A DNA stretch of 64,000 nt from Dokdonella sp. GTDB lineage: Bacteria > Pseudomonadota > Gammaproteobacteria > Xanthomonadales > Rhodanobacteraceae. Below, one piece after another: positions 36,153-46,914 of the stretch. How positions within the stretch are numbered: the stretch's first letter is position 1; every line of letters starts with the position of its first letter. The DNA lies in assembly GCF_019634845.1 (NCBI RefSeq), contig NZ_JAHCAQ010000009.1:1-64000 (forward strand), given 5' to 3'. The notes beneath the pieces are model-generated. The model saw only the letters and a program-made list of their open reading frames with translations. It made no database searches and had not been told where the DNA came from. Both the position numbers and the translations under genes were made by a program.

Positions 36153-37817
36153 ATGCCCACGCTGCGCCTTGCCCTTGCCCAGTTCGATTTCCCGGTTGGC
36201 GCGGTGGCGCGCAACGAGGCGCGCATCGGCGAGCTCATCGCGCAGGCGCGCGATCTGCATCGCGCCGACGTGGTGCTGTTTCCGGAGCTGGCACTGTCGG
36301 GTTATCCACCCGAAGACCTGCTGCTGCGGCCCGGCTTCCTCGCCGAATGCGCGGCGGCGATCGCGCGCATTGCCGCCCAAGTGCATGGCATCGTCGCCGT
36401 GGTCGGCTGGCCGCAGGCCGACGGCGCGGTGGTGTTCAACGCCGCCAGCGTGTTGCGTGACGGCGCGATCGAAACCACCTGCCGCAAGCGCGAGTTGCCC
36501 AACTACGCGGTGTTCGACGAGCGGCGTTATTTCGAGGTCGACCGCGACGCCGAACCTTGCGTGTTCGAAGTGAACGGCGTGCGCTGCGGCCTCGTGATCT
36601 GCGAGGACGTCTGGCATGCCGAGCCGGTCGAGCGCACCGCGCGTGCCGGTGCGCAGCTGCTGCTGGTGCCCAATGCCTCGCCGTTCGAGCGCGACAAGCA
36701 TGCCCAGCGCGATGCGCTGCTCGCCACGCGCGTGGCCGAGAACCGCATCGGTGTCGCTTACCTCAACACGGTCGGCGGTCAGGATGGACTGGTGTTCGAT
36801 GGCGCCTCGGTGCTCGCCGACGGCGATGGACTCATCCATCCGGCCGCGCGCGCGTTCGAGGAACATTGGCTCGTCGCCGACTACGACGCTGCCGCGCGCA
36901 GCTTCCACGAGCAGCTCTGGCCGGTCGAGGCCGACGAGTCCGCGACGTCGCTGGCATGGCGCGCGATCACGCTCGGTACGCGCGACTACTGCCGCAAGAA
37001 CGGTTTCACGCGCGTGTGGATCGGCCTGTCGGGCGGCATCGATTCGGCGCTCGTGCTGGCGCTGGCAGTCGATGCACTGGGTGCCGCCAACGTGACCGGC
37101 GTGCGTCTGCCGTCGCGCTACACCTCGGCTCTGTCCAACGACCTGGCCACCGAACAGGCACAGGCGCTCGGGGTGGAGTTGCTCAGCGTGCCGATCGAGG
37201 CGCCGTTCGAGGGTTTCCTCGCCGCGCTGGCGCCGAGTTTCGCCGGGCGTGCCGTCGACGTCAGCGAGGAAAACCTGCAATCACGCTGCCGCGGCAGCGT
37301 GCTGATGGCGCTCGCCAACAAGCTGGGTGGCCTCGTGCTCACCACCGGCAACAAGAGCGAGTATGCGGTCGGCTACGCGACGATCTACGGTGACATGTGC
37401 GGCGGCTATGCGCCGCTCAAGGATCTGTACAAGACCGAGGTGTTCGCGCTGGCGCGCTGGCGCAACGAGCAGGCCGCCGCCCGTGGTGGGTGCGGGCCGA
37501 GCGGGTCGGCGAGCCTGCCGATTCCGCCGGCGGTGATCGCGCGCGCGCCTTCGGCCGAGCTGCGCGACAACCAGCGCGATGAGGACTCGCTGCCGCCCTA
37601 CGATGTGCTCGACGCGATCCTCGTGCGTCATGTCGACCAGGAGCAGTCGCGGGCGGAGATCATCGCCGCCGGTTTCGATGCGGCGACGGTCGAGCGCGTG
37701 CTGCAGCTCGTGCGTATTTCGGAGTGGAAGCGCCAGCAGGCCGCGCCGGGCCCGAAGGTGTCACGGCGCGCGTTCGGTCGCGAGCGGCGCTATCCGATCA
37801 CTTCGGGTTGGCGCTGA
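36153..37817 (+). CDS. nadE: Glutamine-dependent NAD+ synthetase
   Basis: Amidates nicotinate adenine dinucleotide to NAD+ using glutamine. The 554-residue protein has an N-terminal nitrilase-type glutaminase domain with the triad residues in FPELALSGYPPEDLL (Glu45), the Lys of CRKRELPNYAVFDE and Cys150 of VICEDVW. A C-terminal ammonia-dependent synthetase with the pyrophosphatase loop GLSGGIDSALVLALA follows. It is intact, and it is the source or sibling of the partial copy 1.3 kb upstream. Confidence 0.96.
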   Translation: MPTLRLALAQFDFPVGAVARNEARIGELIAQARDLHRADVVLFPELALSGYPPEDLLLRPGFLAECAAAIARIAAQVHGIVAVVGWPQADGAVVFNAASVLRDGAIETTCRKRELPNYAVFDERRYFEVDRDAEPCVFEVNGVRCGLVICEDVWHAEPVERTARAGAQLLLVPNASPFERDKHAQRDALLATRVAENRIGVAYLNTVGGQDGLVFDGASVLADGDGLIHPAARAFEEHWLVADYDAAARSFHEQLWPVEADESATSLAWRAITLGTRDYCRKNGFTRVWIGLSGGIDSALVLALAVDALGAANVTGVRLPSRYTSALSNDLATEQAQALGVELLSVPIEAPFEGFLAALAPSFAGRAVDVSEENLQSRCRGSVLMALANKLGGLVLTTGNKSEYAVGYATIYGDMCGGYAPLKDLYKTEVFALARWRNEQAAARGGCGPSGSASLPIPPAVIARAPSAELRDNQRDEDSLPPYDVLDAILVRHVDQEQSRAEIIAAGFDAATVERVLQLVRISEWKRQQAAPGPKVSRRAFGRERRYPITSGWR

Positions 37818-37839
37818 CGCAGCGCCGGTGGCGCAGTCA

Positions 37840-37865
37840 CCAGCACGCGCGGCTGCGCGTGCTGG
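37840..37865. terminator. Strong hairpin between convergent nadE and bamD
   Basis: CCAGCACGCGC, a GGCT tetraloop and the exact complement GCGCGTGCTGG make an 11-bp perfect stem, 22 bp after the nadE stop and 30 bp from the bamD stop. It has no clear T-run on either strand. Its place between converging genes supports a bidirectional terminator or mRNA 3'-end stabiliser. Confidence 0.6.
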
Positions 37866-37895
37866 CCAGGGCCGGACTCGCGGCTGGGCCGCGGC

Positions 37896-38738
37896 TCAAC
37901 CGCGATTGGACAGCGGGATCAGCTTCCACCAGGTCGAGCGATAGTGCGGCCACTTGCCGCGCAGCGCCGGATGCTCGGGATAGTTGAGTTCGAGCACGCG
38001 CTTGGCGTCATCGGCGAGCTTCTGTTGGCCGAGCCTGGCGTAGCTCTCGTACATGATCGCCAGCGCATCGGCGACCTGCGGTGTTTGCGGATAGGTCTCG
38101 ATGATGTCCTTGGCGCGGTTGGACGCCGCCACGTAGGCCTGGCGCTTGTAGTAGTAGAACGCGATGTGGAGTTCCGACTGCGCCATCGTGTTGCGCAACG
38201 CGATCATGCGCTGGCGTGCATCGGCGGCGTAGCCGCTGTTGGGATAGCGCGTTATGAGCGCACCGAAATCGTCGAACGACTGGCGCAGGTTGGCCTGGTC
38301 GCGCTTGGTCATGTCCTGGCCGACGTAGCGCTCGAGGAAGCCGCCGGAACGGTTGAAATTGACCAGGCCGCGCAGGTAGTAGGCATAGTCGACGTGGCGG
38401 TGCGTGGGATAGGTCTTGATGAAGCGGTTGACGGTGGAGTAGGCGTCGTCGGGCTTGTTGGACTTGTACTGCGCATAGGCCAGGTTGAGCTGGGCCTGCT
38501 CGGTGTAGGCACCGAACGGGAAGCGCGAAATGAGGCGCTGGAAACTGCGCGTGGCGAGGTCGTAGTTGCGATTGTCGATCGCCGTGGCGCCTTGCGCGTA
38601 GAGTTCCTCGACGCTCATGGTGTTCATCGCATCGCCCTTCTTGGCGCCGCGGTTGAACAGCGAGCAGCCGGCAAGCAGGGCCAGCAGGACGACGAGCGCG
38701 AGGCGCAGGATGGAGGTGGTGCGGAACGGGACTCGCAT
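37896..38738 (-). CDS. bamD: Outer membrane assembly lipoprotein BamD
   Basis: Essential subunit of the BAM complex that inserts beta-barrel proteins in the outer membrane. The 280-residue protein has a lipoprotein signal peptide with the lipidated Cys25 (LLAGC). Five TPR-type helical repeats follow, with [36 protein letters not shown] and [14 protein letters not shown], typical of BamD/YfiO. The ATG at 38738 is the one giving a proper signal peptide. It is divergent from rluD across 163 bp. Confidence 0.95.
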   Translation of the reverse strand: MRVPFRTTSILRLALVVLLALLAGCSLFNRGAKKGDAMNTMSVEELYAQGATAIDNRNYDLATRSFQRLISRFPFGAYTEQAQLNLAYAQYKSNKPDDAYSTVNRFIKTYPTHRHVDYAYYLRGLVNFNRSGGFLERYVGQDMTKRDQANLRQSFDDFGALITRYPNSGYAADARQRMIALRNTMAQSELHIAFYYYKRQAYVAASNRAKDIIETYPQTPQVADALAIMYESYARLGQQKLADDAKRVLELNYPEHPALRGKWPHYRSTWWKLIPLSNRG

Positions 38739-38901
38739 GCGGGTACGGGGCTCTGCGATGATGGACGGGTCGGCCGGATTGGCGGGGGCGCCTGCAAGCG
38801 CTCGCCACGCCCGCGCGGCACCGGCGGTGGCACGCGAGCCACGGATCATAACCCGAAACCCCGCCGGCGCTGGCAAGCCGGTCGTGGCCGGACCCAAAGT
38901 G

Positions 38902-39867
38902 ATGACCCAAACCCAATCCACGCTGAACGCGACGATTCCCCACGAACTGGCCGGGCGCCGCTTCGACCAGGTGCTGGCCGAGCTGTTTCCCGATTACTCG
39001 CGCTCGCGCCTGACGGCCTGGATCAAGGCCGGCGCGGTGCGGCTCGACGGCGCGCCGGCGGCGCCGCGCCAGGGCGTGCGCGGCGGGGAGCAGGTCGAGG
39101 TCGACGTCATCATCGAGCGCGAGATCGGCGCCCAGCCCGAGGCGATCGCGCTCGACATCGTGCACGAGGATGCCGACGTCATCGTCATCGACAAGCCGGC
39201 GGGCCTCGTGGTGCATCCGGGCGCCGGCAATCCGGCCGGCACGCTGCAGAACGCGCTGCTGCATCTGGATCCGGGCCTGGCGCAGATTCCGCGCGGCGGC
39301 ATCGTGCACCGGCTCGACAAGGACACCTCGGGGCTCATGGTGGTGGCGCGCTCGATGCGCGCGCATACGAGTCTCGTCGAACAGTTGTCGGCGCGCGACG
39401 TGCACCGTCAGTACCTGGCGATCGTGTACGGCGCGATCATCGCCGGCGGGCGCATCGAGGCGGCCATTGGCCGCCACCCGCGCGATCGGCTCAAGCAGGC
39501 CGTGCGCGAGGACGGCCGCGAGGCGGTCACGCACTATCGCGTGCGCGAGCGGTTTCGCACCATGACGCTGGTCGAGTGCCGGCTCGAAACCGGGCGCACC
39601 CACCAGATCCGCGTGCACATGGCGCATGTGCGCCATCCGCTGGTCGGCGATCCGCAGTACGGCGGCCTGCTCAAGCTCCCCAAGGGCGCCGACGCGGCGC
39701 TGGTCGAGGCGTTGCGCGGGTTCCGGCGCCAGGCGCTGCACGCCGAACGGCTCGCCTTCGTGCATCCAGGCAGCGGCAAGGAAGTCGCGTTCGAGATCGC
39801 GCCGCCGGCCGACATGCAGGCGCTGCTCGCGGCGCTGCGCGCCGACGCGCGCGAACACACGGCCTGA
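38902..39867 (+). CDS. rluD: 23S rRNA pseudouridine synthase RluD
   Basis: Makes pseudouridines in helix 69 of 23S rRNA. The 321-residue protein has an N-terminal S4 RNA-binding domain ([23 protein letters not shown]) and a RluA-type catalytic domain with the motif HRLDKDTSG (catalytic Asp139) and the [12 protein letters not shown] region. The ATG at 38902 is preferred because it places the S4 domain at the usual distance. It precedes pgeF, the standard partner, by 4 bp. Confidence 0.94.
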   Translation: MTQTQSTLNATIPHELAGRRFDQVLAELFPDYSRSRLTAWIKAGAVRLDGAPAAPRQGVRGGEQVEVDVIIEREIGAQPEAIALDIVHEDADVIVIDKPAGLVVHPGAGNPAGTLQNALLHLDPGLAQIPRGGIVHRLDKDTSGLMVVARSMRAHTSLVEQLSARDVHRQYLAIVYGAIIAGGRIEAAIGRHPRDRLKQAVREDGREAVTHYRVRERFRTMTLVECRLETGRTHQIRVHMAHVRHPLVGDPQYGGLLKLPKGADAALVEALRGFRRQALHAERLAFVHPGSGKEVAFEIAPPADMQALLAALRADAREHTA

Positions 39868-39871
39868 CGCG

Positions 39872-40627
39872 ATGGCGCGCGCGCTGCCGCGGGGATTCCT
39901 CGCGCCGCACTGGCCGCTGCCGGCATGCGTGCGCGCCGCGGTGACCACGCGCCAGATCGCCGGTGCCTCGCCGCCGCCGTTCGACGGCTTCAACCTCGGC
40001 ACGCGCTGCGGCGATGATGCGCTCGCGGTGGCCTACAACCGCGGCGCGCTGGTGCGCCTGCTGGCGCTGCCGCGGGCGCCGCTGTGGCTGCAGCAGGTAC
40101 ATGGCGCCGGCGTCGTCGATGCCGATCGCGACGATCTGGCCGACGAGCCGCACGGCGACGCCGCGGTCACGCGGCGCGCCCATGTCGTGCTCGCGGTGCT
40201 CACCGCCGATTGCCTGCCGGTGCTGCTGGCCGCCGCCGACGGCAGCGCGGTCGGCGTGGCGCATGCGGGCTGGCGCGGCCTTGCCGCGGGCGTGCTCGAG
40301 GCCGCCGTCGCGGCCCTGCGCCAGCCGCGCGAGCGCGTGCTGGCGTGGCTCGGTCCCGCGATCGGCGCGCAGTCCTACGAGGTCGGCGAGGAGGTGCGCG
40401 CGGCCTTCGTCGAGCGCGACCCGGCGGCCGTCGCCGCGTTCACCGCGACGCGGTCGGGGCACTGGCACTGCAACCTTTATGCGCTTGCGCGGCAACGCCT
40501 GGCCGCGGCCGGCGTCACCCAGGTCCATGGCGGTGGCCACGACACGTTCGCCGACGCGCGCTTGTATTCGTATCGGCGCGACCACACGACCGGCCGCTTC
40601 GCGACGCTGATCTGGCGCGAGGCATGA
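39872..40627 (+). CDS. pgeF: PgeF/YfiH-family purine nucleoside phosphorylase-like protein
   Basis: A 251-residue protein of the laccase-domain family (formerly polyphenol oxidase), which acts on purine nucleosides and has a peptidoglycan quality-control role in E. coli. Conserved metal-site motifs are visible: the DCLPV loop, AHAGWRG, and HCNLY towards the C-terminus. It follows rluD directly, as in many proteobacteria. Confidence 0.92.
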   Translation: MARALPRGFLAPHWPLPACVRAAVTTRQIAGASPPPFDGFNLGTRCGDDALAVAYNRGALVRLLALPRAPLWLQQVHGAGVVDADRDDLADEPHGDAAVTRRAHVVLAVLTADCLPVLLAAADGSAVGVAHAGWRGLAAGVLEAAVAALRQPRERVLAWLGPAIGAQSYEVGEEVRAAFVERDPAAVAAFTATRSGHWHCNLYALARQRLAAAGVTQVHGGGHDTFADARLYSYRRDHTTGRFATLIWREA

Positions 40628-40798
40628 CGAGCCTGTTCGCGGGCCTGCCGGATCGGTGCTTCGACGAACTCCCGCCACGCGGCGCCTTGCCTGCGGCCGC
40701 GGCCACGCAGCGCTACCGCGGCGAGGTTGCGGTCGAGCGCGGCGGCGGTGGGCTGGTCGCGCCCTGCGCCTGGGCAGGCCGGCGCCGCGGCAGCATGC

Positions 40799-42202
40799 TC
40801 AGCGCGCCGGTTCGAGTGCGGCAAGGATGTGCGCAAAGTGCCGGTTCACGTCGAATGACTTGCCTTCGGGCGTCCAGCCCAGGCGCACGATCACCGCGTC
40901 GCGCGAGGGGATGATCGCAACGTACTGGAAGTTGTGGCCGACCGCGCAATAGGTGTCGACGGGCAGGTCCGCCAGGAAGCGCTTGGCACCGTGCCCGTCC
41001 TCGCCCGTGTTGAGCCAGAAGTGCGCGCCGTACGGCGACGACGTGGTCGCGCCGCCCGCTGAGCGCGCGAAATCGACCCAGCGCTGCGAGACGATGCGCC
41101 GGTCGCCGGCGCGACCGCCGTTGAGGTACAGCAGGCCGAGGCGCGCCCAGTCGCGCGCGGTCGCGTACATGTAGGAACTGCCAACCGGCGTGCCCGATTC
41201 ATCGGCCGCCATCACGAAGCTCGTCATGCCGGCAGGGCCGAACAGGCGCTCGCGCGCGAAGTTCGTCATCGTGGCGAGCGAGCCACCGGTGGCGTCGCGC
41301 ACGATCCGCGAGACGATGTTCGCGGTGCCCGAGGAGTAGGACCAGACCGTGTCGGGCGGCGCCGCCAGCGGGGACCGTTCGGCGAATGCGGCCATGTCGG
41401 CGGAGGCGAAAAGCATGTCCATCGCATCGCCGCCCGGCGCGTAGCGTTCGGTGAAGGCGAGGCCGCTGCGCATCCACAGCAATTGCGCGAGCGTGATCGC
41501 GCGGCGGTCGTCCCCGGCCCAGGCGGCAACCGGTGCGGCGGCGTCGAGCGCGAGCTTGCCGTCGTCGACGAGGATGCCGGCAAGCGTCGCCACGACGCTC
41601 TTGCTCATCGACCAGCCGAGCAGACGCGTGTTGCGGTCGAACCCCGGCGCATAGCGTTCGGCGACGATGTGGCCGTGCTGCACGACGATGATCGCGCGCG
41701 TGTCGGCGTGCCGCGCGCGTTGGGCGGTGAACGCGGCGGCAACCGCGCGATCGAGCGCCGCGCGGTTCACCTTGGGTGCGGCGCCGGCGGGCGGCGCGTC
41801 GCCCAGCGGCCACGGCCGCGCCGCATCGCGTGCGGGCAGCGGCACCAGTCCTTGCGTCTGCGCGAGGAGGTCTGCCGCTTCATGCGAACCGGTCAGCAGC
41901 GTGCAACCCACGCCGGCGCGGAACAGCGACGTGCGCGAGCCACCGTCGGGCGCCGTCGCAGTCACCGCATGGGCGCGATCGTCCACCGTGAACACGACCT
42001 TGCGCATGAACGGGGCCAATGCCCGCACGTCATCGCGCAGCACGCGCGCGGCCGGGCGCCCGCTGACGTAGACGCCCGCGCAGGCCAGTTGCGCCGATAC
42101 CGCGACGCCGAGCTCGGCTGGGCTGCGCACCGTCGTGGCTGCCGCCGCCGCCCCGGCGGCGCACGCGAGCAGCATCGTGGCCAAACTCCTGCTTGCGATC
42201 AT
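40799..42202 (-). CDS. Secreted serine hydrolase, class C beta-lactamase-like
   Basis: A 467-residue protein with a signal peptide (SLATMLLACAAGAAAA), an N-terminal extension of about 140 residues, and a beta-lactamase-related domain. The SxxK motif is SMSK at about 196-199, followed by YSSG as the tyrosine motif and HFWLNTG late in the domain. Such proteins are mostly esterases or peptidases rather than true beta-lactamases. The ATG at 42202 has AGGAG six bases upstream, which decides the start over 42208 and 42274. The 170 bp between its stop and pgeF hold no recognised feature. Confidence 0.85.
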   Translation of the reverse strand: MIASRSLATMLLACAAGAAAAATTVRSPAELGVAVSAQLACAGVYVSGRPAARVLRDDVRALAPFMRKVVFTVDDRAHAVTATAPDGGSRTSLFRAGVGCTLLTGSHEAADLLAQTQGLVPLPARDAARPWPLGDAPPAGAAPKVNRAALDRAVAAAFTAQRARHADTRAIIVVQHGHIVAERYAPGFDRNTRLLGWSMSKSVVATLAGILVDDGKLALDAAAPVAAWAGDDRRAITLAQLLWMRSGLAFTERYAPGGDAMDMLFASADMAAFAERSPLAAPPDTVWSYSSGTANIVSRIVRDATGGSLATMTNFARERLFGPAGMTSFVMAADESGTPVGSSYMYATARDWARLGLLYLNGGRAGDRRIVSQRWVDFARSAGGATTSSPYGAHFWLNTGEDGHGAKRFLADLPVDTYCAVGHNFQYVAIIPSRDAVIVRLGWTPEGKSFDVNRHFAHILAALEPAR

Positions 42203-42270
42203 GTGCATCTCCTGGGTCCGGTCGCCGCAACACGCGGTGCCGGCGCGTGCCGGCACCGCATCGGGCGTGT

Positions 42271-42780
42271 TCACCCGTCGCTGATCGGCTCCACGCCGCT
42301 CGCGTCGATGAGGCGCAGCGCCTCGGCGACTGTGCCGTGGCCCGGAAAGCTCTGGTCGGGCGCGATCTCGGCCAGCGGCACGAGCGCGAACGCGCGTTCG
42401 TGCAGGTGCGGGTGCGGCACGCGCAGGCCCGGCTCGTTGATGACGTGCTCGGCAAAGAGCAACAGGTCGAGATCGAGCACGCGCGGGCCCCAGCGTAACG
42501 AGGCGGTTTCACCCTGGCGGTCGCGTCCGGCCGCGCGCTCGATCGCGAGCAGTTGCGCGAGCAGCGTGGCCGGTTCGAGCTCGGTTTCGACGACTGCGGC
42601 CGCGTTGACGAAATCGGGCTGGTTGACGTGGCCCCAGGCGCCACTGCGGTACAGGCGCGAGGCAGCGACGAGCCGCGTTTGCGGCAACGTGGCGAGCGCA
42701 TCGAGCGCATCGCGTACCGCGCGGCGCGGATGGCCGATGTTGGCGCCCAGACCAATGCAGGCGGTGGTCGGTCGGCTCAT
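42271..42780 (-). CDS. folK: 6-hydroxymethyl-7,8-dihydropterin pyrophosphokinase (HPPK)
   Basis: Transfers pyrophosphate from ATP to 6-hydroxymethyl-dihydropterin in folate synthesis. The 169-residue protein has LGANIGHPRRAVRDALDAL at the N-terminus, SRLYRSGAWGHVNQPDFVNA, and the signature RWGPRVLDLDLLLF with HPHLHERAF. No folP or panB neighbour is seen. It is divergent from clpB; their starts are 230 bp apart. Confidence 0.94.
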   Translation of the reverse strand: MSRPTTACIGLGANIGHPRRAVRDALDALATLPQTRLVAASRLYRSGAWGHVNQPDFVNAAAVVETELEPATLLAQLLAIERAAGRDRQGETASLRWGPRVLDLDLLLFAEHVINEPGLRVPHPHLHERAFALVPLAEIAPDQSFPGHGTVAEALRLIDASGVEPISDG

Positions 42781-42903
42781 CGTCGGCTCCGGATCGGGGT
42801 TGGACACGGCGCGGCCTTGGCCGGCGCCCGCCGTAGTGTCGCGGCGGCCATCACCGGCCGCAAGGACCGCCGGCGCGCCGGTGTGATCCGGTCGCCGGCA
42901 CTG

Positions 42904-42933
42904 CTTGAAGACGCCGCTGGGGCGCACCATCTA
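42904..42933 (+). promoter_or_regulatory. Sigma-32 (heat-shock) promoter of clpB
   Basis: CTTGAA at 42904-42909, a 15-bp spacer and CACCATCTA at 42925-42933. The sigma-32 consensus is CTTGAA, 13-15 bp, CCCCATNTA, so only one -10 position differs. It lies about 75 bp upstream of the clpB ATG and on its strand. Confidence 0.8.
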
Positions 42934-43009
42934 GCGCCCAGCGGGATCGACCGATCCATCCATTCCACCGCGCCGCGCCCCGCGCGGCTGCAGCACGAGG
43001 AGAGCGCAG

Positions 43010-45592
<2,583 letters not shown>

Positions 45593-45610
45593 TGTGCCGC
45601 GCCGGCGCAA

Positions 45611-45637
45611 CCGCCAGCGGCCCCCGGTCGCTGGCGG
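45611..45637. terminator. Hairpin downstream of clpB
   Basis: CCGCCAGCG (45611-45619), a 9-base loop and the exact complement CGCTGGCGG (45629-45637) form a 9-bp stem 19 bp after the clpB stop. No T-run follows. It probably ends the heat-shock transcript or protects its 3' end before the next gene. Confidence 0.5.
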
Positions 45638-45692
45638 CCATGTAAGCTGTGCGCCGGTTGCCGATTCCCGTTCCCGAGACCGATCCAGCGCC

Positions 45693-46025
45693 ATGCCCAT
45701 CTACGAATTCCAGTGCCCCACCTGCAAGCATGTATTCGATCGCCTGCAGAAGTTGTCCGACCCCGACCCGACCACGTGCCCCGAGTGTGGCCGCAGCGGG
45801 GTGCACCGCCGCGTGACCGCGCCGGCGTTCCGGCTTGCGGGCAGCGGCTGGTACGAGACCGACTTCAAGGGCAAGGGCGAGGCCAGACACAACCTCGCCA
45901 CCGGTGACGAGGCCCCCAGGCCGGCCGCCGCCGACAAGGCGGGCGCAGACAAACCGGCAAGTGACACGCCGGCAGCCGACAAATCGGCAAGCGACAAGTC
46001 GACGGCGAGCAGCAGCGACGGCTGA
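45693..46025 (+). CDS. FmdB-family zinc-ribbon protein
   Basis: A 110-residue protein. The N-terminal ~60 residues are an FmdB-type zinc ribbon (MPIYEFQCPTCKHVFD) with Cys8, Cys11, Cys29 and Cys32, followed by AGSGWYETDFK, which is typical of the family. The last ~40 residues are a low-complexity Asp/Lys/Ala/Ser tail with imperfect ADKxAxD repeats, unusually long for this family. In many proteobacteria this gene sits just upstream of aspS, as here apart from one inserted gene. The function is unknown; a regulatory or RNA-linked role has been suggested for the family. Confidence 0.88.
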   Translation: MPIYEFQCPTCKHVFDRLQKLSDPDPTTCPECGRSGVHRRVTAPAFRLAGSGWYETDFKGKGEARHNLATGDEAPRPAAADKAGADKPASDTPAADKSASDKSTASSSDG

Positions 46026-46106
46026 CCATTGTTTGCGATTGGCATGCCGATTGCCTCTACACTGTGGCTGGCGTGGGCCGCCACGCATACATCGATGGGA
46101 GATCGC

Positions 46107-46727
46107 ATGGTCAAGACTCTGGGGTTGGTTGCGGGACTGGTGCTGCTGGGCACGGCGGCGCCGACCCATGCACAGGTGGCACCGCGGCTGGCGGCGCCCA
46201 TCGCCGGCGTGCTGGCGGCGCAGTGGCAGCCGGGCGCGGACTGGGACCGCGACATCGAGTTCACCTGCTCGAGCAGCGGTTACAACTACCGCATGTGTCA
46301 GGTCGACACCGGTCGCGGCGGCAACGTCTACCTCGTGCGCCAGACCTCCAATTCCGATTGCATCGAGGGCCGCACCTGGGGCTGGAACCGCGCCGGCGTG
46401 TGGGTCGACCAAGGGTGCAGCGGCGTATTCCGCGTGAGCCGGCGCTGGTCGGGTGGTCCCGGTTATGGGCCCGGTCCGGGTTATGGGCAGGGCGGCTGGC
46501 AGCCTGGGCCAGGTTGGGATCAGTCGATCCGCGTGCGCTGCCGCAGCGAGGGCTACAACTACAACATGTGCCAGGTCGACACCGGGCGCGGCAGCATGGT
46601 GCGCATCGCCAAGCAGCTGTCGGGGACGCCGTGCGTCGAAGGACGCAACTGGGGCTGGAACCGCGCTGGCATCTGGGTCGATCAGGGCTGTGGCGCTGAG
46701 TTCATCGTCGATCGCCGCTGGCGCTGA
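46107..46727 (+). CDS. Secreted DUF3011-family protein with two modules
   Basis: A 206-residue exported protein. A signal peptide (MVKTLGLVAGLVLLGTAAPT) precedes two DUF3011-type modules (about 47-112 and 138-203). Each has a Cys-x-S-x-x-Y-N-Y-x-M-C core, QVDTGRG, a second Cys, and GRxWGWNRAGxWVDQGC. They are joined by a Gly/Pro/Tyr linker. Four cysteines per module should form disulfides. The function of the domain is unknown. The ATG at 46107 follows GGGAG at good spacing. Confidence 0.85.
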   Translation: MVKTLGLVAGLVLLGTAAPTHAQVAPRLAAPIAGVLAAQWQPGADWDRDIEFTCSSSGYNYRMCQVDTGRGGNVYLVRQTSNSDCIEGRTWGWNRAGVWVDQGCSGVFRVSRRWSGGPGYGPGPGYGQGGWQPGPGWDQSIRVRCRSEGYNYNMCQVDTGRGSMVRIAKQLSGTPCVEGRNWGWNRAGIWVDQGCGAEFIVDRRWR

Positions 46728-46767
46728 GACCCCGCGTCCGAGCGGGCCAGCGTGCCCGATCGGCGTG

Positions 46768-46795
46768 CCACTGCCGGCCATCGCGCCGGCAGTGG
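46768..46795. terminator. Strong hairpin between the DUF3011 gene and aspS
   Basis: CCACTGCCGGC (46768-46778), a 6-base loop (CATCGC) and its exact complement GCCGGCAGTGG (46785-46795) make an 11-bp perfect stem 40 bp after the DUF3011 stop. There is no T-run. It is the best terminator candidate for that gene and precedes the aspS promoter region. Confidence 0.55.
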
Positions 46796-46914
46796 TGCGG
46801 GGCAGGGGCCGGCGCGCCGCGCTGCGGCAGCCGACGGTCCTGTTTGCAGCGCAGCACGAACCTCCGTAACCTTCCGCGTCTTGTATTCGCCGCGCCCGGC
46901 GCCAACCTGACTGC

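Noticed and set aside
40624-40914. A small plus-strand ORF overlapping the pgeF stop (ATGA)
   Set aside because: It runs into the 3' end of the serine hydrolase gene on the other strand, has Arg/Gly-rich shadow composition and no recognisable domain.
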